Below, one piece after another: positions 45,011-53,509 of a stretch of DNA of 64,000 bases (its first letter is position 1; each line of letters opens with the position of its first letter). The notes under the pieces were generated by a model. The model was not told the origin of the DNA. It searched no databases and saw only the letters and a list, made by a program, of their open reading frames with translations. A program made the position numbers and the translations under genes. Location of the stretch: NCBI RefSeq assembly GCF_017874715.1, contig NZ_JAGGLR010000020.1, positions 1 through 64,000 of the forward strand, written 5' to 3'. This DNA is from Streptomyces iranensis. Its GTDB lineage: Bacteria; Actinomycetota; Actinomycetes; Streptomycetales; Streptomycetaceae.

Positions 45011-46147
45011 TCAGCCACCGCCGTTCGTTGCCGCGACCGTAGCCAGGACGAGGAAGTCGACCGCCCCGGGCTGTTCGACCGGCTGCTTCCAGTTGACCGA
45101 GGGGTTGTACACGCGCACCCGGCAGCGGACCCGCCGGTCGGCGTCCACCGTGGCCTCCACCGGGCTGAACAGCGCCGAATCCGCCAGGGGCGGTATGCGC
45201 GGGGTCAGATGCACATGGATCACAACCCGGCCGTCGGCGACCTGTTCCGGGGTGACGCCGGACGGCAGCGGCAGCAGCATCCCGTCAGTGGCGGTCCCGG
45301 AGGTCACCAGCGTGCTGCCGGCCGACATCCGGCCGCCGAAGCTGCCCTCGATGGTGAGGTTGCCGTTGGCCGCCACGGTCATCAGCGGAGCGACCGCGCC
45401 ACCGCCCTGGTACAGGCCGAAGACCAGGTTCGGCGTCTCGCCGCCGGTCAGGACCAGCGCCGGCTCGCCCTCCTGGGTCTCCGTGCCCGTCCGCAGGGTC
45501 AGCGCGCCCGACCGGGCCGAGACGGTGTCCGCGCGCACTCCGGCGAACCGCGCCGCGACGCCCCGCGCCGCGGTCTCGACGCCGCTGAAGTGGCCGTCCG
45601 CCCAGTGGACATAGCCCAGCAGGACCAGCCAGCGGACGGGTGGATCGGCCGGTGGGTCGCCGATCGCGGGCGGCTGCTGCTCGGCGGCCAGCCGCTCGTC
45701 GCCGAGGCGCCCGAAGAGGATCTGGTACGACTCCTCCACCCGGGTCTTCGTGGCGCTCCCGGAGCAGGAGACCGGCCCGGCGGGCTGCGCCGGTTCCCGG
45801 TCGGCCGCGGTGAGGAAGACCGGGTAGGGCTCGTCGGTCGACTGGTCCGCGCCGTTGACCTCCTCGAAGTCGCTCTCGCGCAGTACGACCGGCTCGGCGA
45901 CGACCACCTCGCGGCCCGTCCCGTCCACGGCGATCCCCGCCGCGACGCTCACCTCGACATGGCGGACGCCCGTCAGCGGGTCGGTACGGGGCTGGGTGAC
46001 GAGGCCGAGTCCTTCGACGATGCCCCACTCGTGCAGATGCCGCGCATGCCGGGCGGCCCCGCCGCGCGCGTACTCCACCGTGGCCGACAGGTCCGCGGCG
46101 GCCAGCACCTGGCCCTCGTGGAAGGCGGGGCGCAGCGGGCCCGTCAT
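45011..46147 (-). CDS. FxGQxL-domain eCIS protein, third of three
   Basis: A 378-residue protein. Near its start it has LRPAFHEGQVLAAADL, followed by GIVEGLGL and VAAGIAVDGTGREVVV. The same order of elements (aromatic-x-GQ-x-Leu, then a Gly-rich GL turn, then an AGxAVDxxGxEVVV strand) opens the two preceding genes, so the three share a domain. The remainder is beta-rich with many Gly and Thr (around 220-300), possibly a receptor-binding or baseplate decoration part. The ATG overlaps the previous stop (ATGA). I know no defined function. Proteins with this opening recur in actinobacterial eCIS loci as I recall. Confidence 0.75.
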   Translation of the reverse strand: MTGPLRPAFHEGQVLAAADLSATVEYARGGAARHARHLHEWGIVEGLGLVTQPRTDPLTGVRHVEVSVAAGIAVDGTGREVVVAEPVVLRESDFEEVNGADQSTDEPYPVFLTAADREPAQPAGPVSCSGSATKTRVEESYQILFGRLGDERLAAEQQPPAIGDPPADPPVRWLVLLGYVHWADGHFSGVETAARGVAARFAGVRADTVSARSGALTLRTGTETQEGEPALVLTGGETPNLVFGLYQGGGAVAPLMTVAANGNLTIEGSFGGRMSAGSTLVTSGTATDGMLLPLPSGVTPEQVADGRVVIHVHLTPRIPPLADSALFSPVEATVDADRRVRCRVRVYNPSVNWKQPVEQPGAVDFLVLATVAATNGGG

Positions 46148-48159
46148 GGCGTCTCACCGGGCTTCCGGGTACGGGACGACCGGGTGCGCTTGGCCGGGGG
46201 CTTGGCGGACTCGGCCGCCTGCTCGGGCGGCTGGTCCGGGGTCTGATCCGGCGCCTGAGCGGACTCGCCGGACGGGTCCGGCACCGGGCTCGACACCCGC
46301 TCCTCCAGATGGCTCACCTGCGTCTGCGCGCTGCCAAGCTGGGCGCGCAGCCCCTCCACGGCGGCGGTGAGATCGGCGACCCGCGTTCTGAGCCGGGCGA
46401 GCTCCTGCATGCTGTCGGTGACTTCGCTGGGGGTCGTGTAGACCTGTTCGTGCAGCGCCTTGGGCGGTGTCTCGCCGGGTGCCGGGGTCAGCAGCAGGGA
46501 CAGCATCTCCTCCAGGTCCCCGGTGCGCGGCCAGTCGCCGAGCAGCCCGTCCGCGTACGGGCGCGCCACCGGGCCCTCGGACGGCAGGGTGGGCTTCTGG
46601 TATCGCGGCACCGGCCGGCAGCACACCCGCTCGGCGAGTTCGCGCAAGCGGTAGAGCTTGGGCAGCCATTCGCCGTACGCCGATCCACCCGGCAGCACCT
46701 GCTCCCGGGTGGCCGAGCAGACCCGTACGACATCGCAGCCGTTCAGCTCCAGATGGGCGAGCAGGACGTCGGTGTCGGTGCGGTCACCGCACGGCGGGTT
46801 GAGCGTGGCGCAGGCCGCGTCGGTCAGGAACCGGCGCACCGCGGTGCCCAGTGCGGCGGCCGCCTCCGCGATCTGCTGCACCTCGGCGATGGTGGCCTTC
46901 TCGGTGCTGTCCGGCGGCGGGGACGGCAGCAGCGGCGGTACGTCTACGGCGGCGACGTCCTGGCGCAGTGCGCAGTCGGCGAGGTCGGTGGCCTGGTCCA
47001 GCCGGCACAGCAGCCACTCCCGGATCAGGCCTAGGTCCGCGCGGAACTCCACCCGCAGCGCATGCCCCAGCGGGGTGCCCTGGGCCAGCATGCGCACCTC
47101 CAGGGGCGCGTCCGGGTCGCCCCGCTCCGGTACGACGCGGGCGGCGGTCTCGGTGACGACGGCGCGGGCGATCCCGGCGCGCAGCGGGTCCGGCCACGCC
47201 GCTTCCAGGTCGGCGCCGCCGAGCCGCCCGCACGCCGTGCCCAGGGCGCTCCGGGCCTCCCGCACGGTGGCGAGGTCCGGGTAGTCCCTCGCGAGCTGGG
47301 CCTGCCCGGCCGCGTCGTAGGTGTCGTACCGGGCGACGGCGGCGGCCAGGGCCCGGACGTGCTCGGTCATCTCGCGGGCCGTCGGCGGGGCGGGCGGGCC
47401 CTCCCCGCCCGCGTTCTCGCGCAGCCACGCGAAGGCGGTGGCGTACCGCTGGGCGTCGGCGGCATCGAAGCGGAAGGCCCGGCCGGTGCCGAGCGACGCG
47501 ACGGTCAGGGCGTCGGTGTAGAACCCCAGCCGCCGGTCGCGGGTGCGGGCCTGGTCGGCGCGTGCGAGGTCGCCGAGGGTCGTCAGGAGGCGGGTGCCGG
47601 GGTTGTGGCGGTGGTCCTCGAAGTCGTCGCACCTGACGACGAATTGATATCCCTCCTGGATCCTGGAGGGCACGCATCCCGGTGAGGGGCAGGGCTCCTC
47701 GGTGGCGTACGGCGCCACCGGCTCTGCGGGGAGCTCGCGGTAGCGCACATAGAGCCCGTAGCGGCGCCCGCCGTCGCCGTCGTCGTTGTCGTCGCCGTTG
47801 TCGCAGTCTTCCCCGCAGTCCACGCCCAGGGCGCTGATGCGCCGTTCCCGTACCAGTGCGGTGACGTCGACCCGCTCGGTGCAGGGCACCACGATGTCGT
47901 TCCCGGTGCAGTCCAGCGCGTGTCCCGGGTGGACCGCCACGGTTCCGCCGCCGCACGGGTCGCAGGTGACGCCGAGGCCGCAGATGACTCCCGGCCCGTA
48001 CAGGGACCGGTTGTGCAGTCTGGCCTTCGCCGTCGTGTACTCGACCAGCAGGCTGAGGTCGTCCTCGGTCAGCAGTTGCCCTGCGAAGAAGCGAGGACGT
48101 ACGAAGGCGGAGGTCCGGGTGGCGTCGCCACCGCAGCCGCATCCGCAGTCTGTTCGCAT
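46144..48159 (-). CDS. FxGQxL-domain eCIS protein, second of three, with coiled-coil tail
   Basis: A 671-residue protein. The ATG at 48159 has AAGGAG nine bases upstream. It opens with a Cys-Gly cluster (DCGCGCGG), then RPRFFAGQLLTEDDL, GVICGLGVTCDPCGGG and HPGHALDCTGNDIVV, the shared domain with four more Cys. After about residue 130 the chain is helical with scattered Cys, and about residues 570-610 (LARLRTRVADLTAAVEGL) form a heptad-like coiled coil. The C-terminus is a Pro/Glu/Lys-rich tail with a basic end. The Cys pattern suggests bound metal or disulphides. A structural role on or near the baseplate is inferred only from the operon. Confidence 0.75.
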   Translation of the reverse strand: MRTDCGCGCGGDATRTSAFVRPRFFAGQLLTEDDLSLLVEYTTAKARLHNRSLYGPGVICGLGVTCDPCGGGTVAVHPGHALDCTGNDIVVPCTERVDVTALVRERRISALGVDCGEDCDNGDDNDDGDGGRRYGLYVRYRELPAEPVAPYATEEPCPSPGCVPSRIQEGYQFVVRCDDFEDHRHNPGTRLLTTLGDLARADQARTRDRRLGFYTDALTVASLGTGRAFRFDAADAQRYATAFAWLRENAGGEGPPAPPTAREMTEHVRALAAAVARYDTYDAAGQAQLARDYPDLATVREARSALGTACGRLGGADLEAAWPDPLRAGIARAVVTETAARVVPERGDPDAPLEVRMLAQGTPLGHALRVEFRADLGLIREWLLCRLDQATDLADCALRQDVAAVDVPPLLPSPPPDSTEKATIAEVQQIAEAAAALGTAVRRFLTDAACATLNPPCGDRTDTDVLLAHLELNGCDVVRVCSATREQVLPGGSAYGEWLPKLYRLRELAERVCCRPVPRYQKPTLPSEGPVARPYADGLLGDWPRTGDLEEMLSLLLTPAPGETPPKALHEQVYTTPSEVTDSMQELARLRTRVADLTAAVEGLRAQLGSAQTQVSHLEERVSSPVPDPSGESAQAPDQTPDQPPEQAAESAKPPAKRTRSSRTRKPGETP

Positions 48160-48161
48160 GA

Positions 48162-49439
48162 TCAGCGCTCCTTCACGAAGAACCAGCTCTCGAAGACGTC
48201 CCCGCCCGCGCCGGTGCCGGACGTCCAGGGCCCGATGCCCGAGGGCGGGAGGTCGCAGCAGTCGCCGCCGTACTCGGCCGACAGCGTCGAGCCGGTGCGG
48301 ATGAGCGGGACGCGCCCGCCGACATGGGTGCCGTCGACCGGGCGGCAGCAGCGGTCGAGGAGGAACGCGGCGCGCACGGTGATCAGTACGCGGTCGCCGT
48401 CCTGCAGCGTCTCGCGCGTGGTCTGGCGGTAGCGGAACTCCTGGGTGAACTCGTCGCACTCGTCGGACTCGTCGGACTCCAGGTCCGGATCGGCGAAGGT
48501 GCCGCCCATGTACCAGGTGGAGGCGTTGCGGCCGCTGCCGCCCTCGATCACCTGGAGCTCCACCACACCGGGCCGCAGCGTGTCGGACCGTACGTCGGCG
48601 GAGAACCGCACCACGAGCCCGCCGTCCGGGTCCAGGGTGCCGAGGAGGTCCTTGGCCTCGTCGATGGTGTAGGTGTGGCCGTGGATCCAGTTGACGCCGG
48701 TGATCACCGTGGGCAGATGGCGGCCGAACGGGCGGCGTACGTTCATGTGGATGAGGTCGCGGCGCACCGGCTCGTACCAGTCCACGCAATCGATCCTGGC
48801 CAGCCACAGGACCGTGTGCTCGCACGGCTCGCAGCAGGTGTCACAGCGCTCGTCCACCGGCGGTTCGCAGCCGGTGACCCGCACCGTGTAGCACTCCTCG
48901 GTCCAGCCGAACTCGCAGTCGGAGGTGTCCGCGCAGGCGTCGTTGTAGACGGCACGGGTGGGTTCGACGGGCCGCTCGGCGTACTCGACGCCGATCCAGA
49001 CGGTGTCGGTGTCCCGTTCGTGCGGGGGCAGCGCCTTCCACAGGTCGATCTCACAGCCGCCGCGCACCACGACCTCGTTGCCCTCGCAGTCCACGGCGAG
49101 ACCGGGAGTGATCCTCACCTTGGCCCTGCGCCGGGTGCGCTCCGGCTCGGTGCCGCCCTCCGCACCGCCCTCCTGCGTGCTCCGCTCGGGCCGCGCCGAC
49201 TCTTCGGCGGGGTCGTCCGGCGGGCAGTCGTGCTCGTCCCGTGGCACCGGTTCCACGTGGAGGCCGCACACCACGCCGTAGCCGAGCAGACAGCGCATGC
49301 GCAGTCTCAACTTCTCGCGGTGGTACTCCTGTTCGCGCTGGAAGTCGCGCGCGCCCAGCATCTGGCCGTGGAAGTACCGCAGCCGGCGCAGTGGTGGCGC
49401 GTGGAACTCCTCGGTCCTGGATGGTCCTGTCTCGGTCAT
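48162..49439 (-). CDS. FxGQxL-domain eCIS protein, first of three, Cys-rich
   Basis: A 425-residue acidic protein. It opens with LRYFHGQMLGARDFQREQEY, then GYGVVCGLHVEP and ITPGLAVDCEGNEVVV, the domain shared with the next two genes. A dense Cys group (ERCDTCCEPCEH) lies near residue 200 and DRCCRP and GDCCDLPP come later, so a metal-binding or disulphide-rich fold is likely. The second half looks beta-rich. The ATG at 49439 follows an AGAGGA site, 12 bp after the tail-protein-I-like gene. Its exact role in the particle is unknown. Confidence 0.75.
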   Translation of the reverse strand: MTETGPSRTEEFHAPPLRRLRYFHGQMLGARDFQREQEYHREKLRLRMRCLLGYGVVCGLHVEPVPRDEHDCPPDDPAEESARPERSTQEGGAEGGTEPERTRRRAKVRITPGLAVDCEGNEVVVRGGCEIDLWKALPPHERDTDTVWIGVEYAERPVEPTRAVYNDACADTSDCEFGWTEECYTVRVTGCEPPVDERCDTCCEPCEHTVLWLARIDCVDWYEPVRRDLIHMNVRRPFGRHLPTVITGVNWIHGHTYTIDEAKDLLGTLDPDGGLVVRFSADVRSDTLRPGVVELQVIEGGSGRNASTWYMGGTFADPDLESDESDECDEFTQEFRYRQTTRETLQDGDRVLITVRAAFLLDRCCRPVDGTHVGGRVPLIRTGSTLSAEYGGDCCDLPPSGIGPWTSGTGAGGDVFESWFFVKER

Positions 49440-49451
49440 CGCCCCGTCCTC

Positions 49452-51449
49452 TCACGACACTTGCGTATGCATGCCGACGGCGGAGACGACTCCCACGCCC
49501 ACCCCTCGGCGCAACCCTCTCGGTCCCGGCCTCAACACCCCGTCGCGGTTCAGCCGCACGGGGTTCGCTCCGCCCAGTACGGGCGCCGGCAGCGGGACGA
49601 ACGCGGTGTCCACGCCGACCGTGGACCGCGCACCGACCACGAAGCCCGCGCCGCCGGTGCGTACCGACCCCACCGTGTGCGCGGGCGCCTGCCGCTCCAC
49701 CAGCCGCCGCAGCGCCGTCGCGTCCGCCGATCCGGCGGGCAGCAGCAGCCGGAACCGGTGCGCGTGCGCGGTGAACGGGTCGCTGTCCGGCGCGCCGAAG
49801 GCGCGCAGCGGCGCCGCGCCCAGCGCCGTGCCGCCGACCCGGAAGCGGCTCGCCGAGCGGCCGAACAGCCTTATGGCGCCGAGCCCTTGGTCCGTGCCCC
49901 GGGCTTGGTCCGTGTCCCGGCCTTGGTCCGTGCCCCGGGCTTGGTCCTGCGCCGCGCGCAGGTGGGCCCAGCGGCGGTCCGCCGCCAACTCGTCCACGAC
50001 CGGGGCCACTCCGAACACGATGCGCACCGCCTCGCGCAGCGCCCATGGCGTGCCCCGGCGCCGGTAGAGCTCCGGGGCGGCGGCCAGCAGCGCGCGCCGG
50101 GTGCGGGCGTCCCAGCCCGCCTCGAACGACAGGCCCAGCAGCCCGGCCAGCCACGGCAGCGCCCGGTCCGGGACGCCCGCCGGGTCGAGGAGCGACGGAT
50201 ACCGCTCGATCACCCGGTCGAGCTGGGCGAGCGTGGCGTCGAACAGCGACAGGAAGCGCTCGGTGAAGTCGTCGGCCGCGGGATCCTCACGGAAGGCGGG
50301 CGGCAGCAGATCGGCGCTGGTGACGCGGGGGAAGTCCAGCCGGATCCGGCGCAGCACCGGAGTCGAGCCGCCGTCGCCGGACAGCCGCAGCCGTAGCCGC
50401 AGAAAGCGGCCGGGCGGCTGGTCGACGAGGAAGTCCGTGACGCCAGGGGCCGACGCCTGCCAGTCGCTCTCGTCGTACCGGCCGTCCTCGCTCACCACGA
50501 TCTCGACGGCGGCCGCTGTCCCCGCGGGCACCTCGGCGTCCAGACGCACGCGGTGCCAGCGGCACCGCGAAATGCCGCTGTCGATGAGGGCGGTGAGGTA
50601 CGACCCGCTGGTGACATACGCGTCGGTGGCGGGCGGCGCGGGGTCCCGGGGCTGGCCCTGCCAGGTGAAGCAGAGGGTCTCGGGGCCCTCCGGGCCCTTC
50701 TCGGCCAGGCAGAACCCGTCCTCGTCCGCCGCGGTGAGCGTGGACGGCGGCAGGGCCGCGGCCAGTTCGTCGACGGTGACGGGGCGGAAGGGGCGGCGGT
50801 GACCGCCCCGGTGGATGCCGAGCCGCCCGCCGTCGTCGGTGAGCAGCCACACGGTCCGCCCCGGCCCGGTGCGCAGGCCGATGATCTCGCCGCGCACACC
50901 GGTGCGCAGCACGCCTCGGAAGCCGCCGACCGAGTCGAACCGCCGCAGATCCGTGCTGCCCTGACAGGCCACCAGGATGTCGTCGTCAGGACCCAGGGCG
51001 GCCCACCGGGGCCGCTCGGCCCGGATCACACCGGCGAGTTGCTCCCCGTCGCGGCGCCACACCAGGACCCGGCCGGACTCCACCACGGCCAGCCGGTGTC
51101 CGCGCGCGGCGACCGAGACCGGTTCGCACAGCGGGTCGGGGTCGCAGCCGGGTGGCCAGACGGGGGCGAAGGCGCCGCTGCACCCGTCACGGCGCAGCAG
51201 CCGCCGCTCGCCGGGGACGAGCAGATACCAGCCGCACGGCCCGCATCCGGGCGCGAGGCGGGGGTCGGGGAACCACGGCAGTAGCCGGTCCCTGGTGGGC
51301 CCTTCCGGCGCGGCGCCGCGGTGGGCGAGCCGGAGTCCGGCCGGATCCTCGAAGCCGACGATGCCGTCAGCCTGCTGGAGGTCCCACTGGTCCCAGCCGA
51401 CGTAGGCGTCGAGGAGGCGGAAGGTCGCGGGGTGCGGGGTGCACGTCAT
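49452..51449 (-). CDS. eCIS baseplate / tail-protein-I-like protein
   Basis: A 665-residue protein. The first 260 residues look like a beta-propeller-like, Trp- and Gly-rich part. The middle holds a 110-residue lectin-like or beta-sandwich stretch. About 400-520 carries the helical pattern of phage tail protein I (FTERFLSLFDATLAQLDRVI, then LPWLAGLLGLSF and LYRRRGTPWALREAV). This fits the family I know as a baseplate component of actinobacterial eCIS (TIGR02242-like, from memory). Near residue 515 is a short DQARGT/DQGRDT repeat. The ATG overlaps the preceding stop (ATGA). It probably sits on the baseplate next to the two baseplate J-like proteins. Confidence 0.85.
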   Translation of the reverse strand: MTCTPHPATFRLLDAYVGWDQWDLQQADGIVGFEDPAGLRLAHRGAAPEGPTRDRLLPWFPDPRLAPGCGPCGWYLLVPGERRLLRRDGCSGAFAPVWPPGCDPDPLCEPVSVAARGHRLAVVESGRVLVWRRDGEQLAGVIRAERPRWAALGPDDDILVACQGSTDLRRFDSVGGFRGVLRTGVRGEIIGLRTGPGRTVWLLTDDGGRLGIHRGGHRRPFRPVTVDELAAALPPSTLTAADEDGFCLAEKGPEGPETLCFTWQGQPRDPAPPATDAYVTSGSYLTALIDSGISRCRWHRVRLDAEVPAGTAAAVEIVVSEDGRYDESDWQASAPGVTDFLVDQPPGRFLRLRLRLSGDGGSTPVLRRIRLDFPRVTSADLLPPAFREDPAADDFTERFLSLFDATLAQLDRVIERYPSLLDPAGVPDRALPWLAGLLGLSFEAGWDARTRRALLAAAPELYRRRGTPWALREAVRIVFGVAPVVDELAADRRWAHLRAAQDQARGTDQGRDTDQARGTDQGLGAIRLFGRSASRFRVGGTALGAAPLRAFGAPDSDPFTAHAHRFRLLLPAGSADATALRRLVERQAPAHTVGSVRTGGAGFVVGARSTVGVDTAFVPLPAPVLGGANPVRLNRDGVLRPGPRGLRRGVGVGVVSAVGMHTQVS
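49886..49951 (-). repeat. 18-bp tandem repeat encoding a six-residue unit
   Basis: About three and a half copies of an 18-base unit (TTGGTCCGTG core on the plus strand) encode DQARGT, DQGRDT, DQARGT, DQG inside the tail-protein-I-like gene. It lies in a variable loop after the conserved helices and could change length by slippage without a frameshift. Confidence 0.8.
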
Positions 51450-53509
51450 GGCTGGTCTCCTACCGGGATCAGCAGCGGGCGCTCCGGCCAGACGAGGGTG
51501 TGGGGCGGGAGGGCGTGGTCGGTGCAGGGCGGTCGGCGCACTCCGTCGACGGTGAGCGAGAGCCGGGTGACGGCCAGCACGCCCTCGACCGCCAGGAGCC
51601 GCCGGACCAGCGCCGTGTGGCGCAGCGGGCCGCCGAAGGGCCAGCCCGCGCCGTCCTCCCCGCCGCGCAGCGGATCCAGATAGGTGCGCACCGCGTCCCC
51701 GGCCCTGGCCAGGACGGCGGCCCGGTCGAGATCCGGGTCGAGGGCCACCCAGGACTCCACTCCGACGCGGCGGTACGGCGCGGGGGCGGCGACCACAGTG
51801 ACTCCGGCGGGGGCGGCTTCGCGGACGAGGAAGTCGGCGACGGCCTTGAGGGTCGCGGCGGTGGCGACCGGCGGTTCGTCCGGATCTCCGCCCGGCGGTA
51901 CGGGCGGTACGACGAGGACGCCCACCACGCCCGGGATCGGTGCCCCGGCGAAGTCGGGGTGCAGACCGGGCACGCCCCGGGCGCGGGCCACCGAGGCACC
52001 GGGCGCGCGGGTGGCGAGCTGCCCGTAGTCGGCCGGGGCCACCGCCCGGCCGCGGGCGCGCAGTTCACCGGCGCCGCGGCGCATCGCGTCGGCGTCGGGC
52101 TCGGCGTCCGTTCCGCCGGAGGCCGGGAAGGGGTTGCTCACGCCGGTGACGAACGGCAGCGCGGTCACCACCCCGTTGACCGCGCCCGCCGCTACGGCCC
52201 CGGCGCTGCCGCCGCCGACGCGGTAGCGCACGGCGCGGACGTTGCGGAAGCCGGGCGGGACGGCCGCGCCGCTGACGCCGTCCCCGAAGGTCACCTCGCC
52301 GCTCTCGTGGTCCACGGTGAACACCCGGTCGTCGGCGCCGTACCCGGCCAGGCTCTCCACCTCGCGCCACCGGGACGAGGTTCCGGCCGTGGCGCCGGCC
52401 GTGGTGCCGAACACATCGCCGCCCGTGTCGTCGTCCACCTCGATGACCACCGAACCGGAGAGGATGGGCACCTGGCTGAGCTTCATGCGCCGCAGCCCGG
52501 TCGCCGCCGGGTCCTGGACGGGCTGCAGCGGCTCGTCGCGGATGGTGCGGGCGGCGGTGGCGGCGACCACGTTCAGCCGCAGCCCGGACAGCACGGGCGC
52601 GGGTCCGGCGAAGGCGCCGTGCGCGATCCGCAGGCGCAGCCAGCGCAGCCGGGGCCGGGGGCCGGACGGGCTGCCCGGCTGCCATGACCGCGGGACCCGC
52701 AGTTCGACGGTCCCACTGGCGCCGAACCCGGCCGTGGAGTCCCGCATCAGCTCGGCGGGGACGAGCCGATTGCCGTCCAGCACGTCCCAGCGCAGCAGCG
52801 GCGCGGGCGGCAGCGGCAGCGGCGCGGTGCCGCCGGAGGCCGCGGGGGCGGGCGGAGCGGCGACGACCACGAAGCCCAGCGACAGCCGCGGATAGGGGGC
52901 GGCCGGTCCGGCGAGTCCGATCCACAGCGCGTTGCCGGGCCGCGGATCGCGGCCGAAGGGCTCGAAGGGACGGCTGGGCCCGGCCGGTCCCAGCGGGAGT
53001 GCCTGGAGCGTTCCGGCCTCCTGGACGGCGAGATCGGCGAGGGTGGCCGGGGTGGCGTACAGATCCTGGTCCGTCTCGTAGACGACCTGGCCCGCCGGGG
53101 TCGAGGCGGCGCTCTGGAACCCGGCGGGGACGAGCACCGAGGCGCCGTCCGGCGGGTTGACGGTGAACTCCAGCAGCGTGGCCGCCGCTCCGGCCGGGCG
53201 CCGCCGCACGCCCGCCGTCGCCAGGTGTTCGGCCAGCACCTTCTCCGGCAGCCGGTTGACGCGGCCGAGTACGGGTTCGGTCTGGGTGCCGAAGAGGCGG
53301 ACGAGGGCGACACCGGCGTCCTGCCGGTCGGGGTCGGTCCAGTCCGGGGTGTAGCCCGCGATCCGGCCGCGGACATCGGCGCGGACGGCCTCGCGGGTGG
53401 CGTCGACCAGTTCGGGCCGGCCGCCGGTCGGGCCGGGGCCGGGCACGATACGCCCTTCCTCGCGCTCCCGTTCCCGCGCGTCCCTCTCCCACCACACCTC
53501 GCCGGTCAT
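51446..53509 (-). CDS. cis12: eCIS baseplate J-like wedge protein, second copy (Afp12/Cis12 position)
   Basis: A 687-residue protein. The ATG at 53509 overlaps the stop of the first baseplate gene (ATGA). An open frame reaches further up but has no better start. Near the N-terminus it has GVALVRLFGTQTEPVLGRVNRLPEK. Near 430 are FGDGVSGAAVPPGF and, some 60 residues on, GGTDAEPDADAMRRGAGELR, the turn and strand pattern of gp6/gpJ wedge proteins. The C-terminal part (DPLRGGEDGAGWPFGGPL) matches the same region of the first copy (DPLVGGEDQDGWPFGQPL), showing they are paralogues. It would form the baseplate wedge around the spike. Confidence 0.88.
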   Translation of the reverse strand: MTGEVWWERDAREREREEGRIVPGPGPTGGRPELVDATREAVRADVRGRIAGYTPDWTDPDRQDAGVALVRLFGTQTEPVLGRVNRLPEKVLAEHLATAGVRRRPAGAAATLLEFTVNPPDGASVLVPAGFQSAASTPAGQVVYETDQDLYATPATLADLAVQEAGTLQALPLGPAGPSRPFEPFGRDPRPGNALWIGLAGPAAPYPRLSLGFVVVAAPPAPAASGGTAPLPLPPAPLLRWDVLDGNRLVPAELMRDSTAGFGASGTVELRVPRSWQPGSPSGPRPRLRWLRLRIAHGAFAGPAPVLSGLRLNVVAATAARTIRDEPLQPVQDPAATGLRRMKLSQVPILSGSVVIEVDDDTGGDVFGTTAGATAGTSSRWREVESLAGYGADDRVFTVDHESGEVTFGDGVSGAAVPPGFRNVRAVRYRVGGGSAGAVAAGAVNGVVTALPFVTGVSNPFPASGGTDAEPDADAMRRGAGELRARGRAVAPADYGQLATRAPGASVARARGVPGLHPDFAGAPIPGVVGVLVVPPVPPGGDPDEPPVATAATLKAVADFLVREAAPAGVTVVAAPAPYRRVGVESWVALDPDLDRAAVLARAGDAVRTYLDPLRGGEDGAGWPFGGPLRHTALVRRLLAVEGVLAVTRLSLTVDGVRRPPCTDHALPPHTLVWPERPLLIPVGDQP

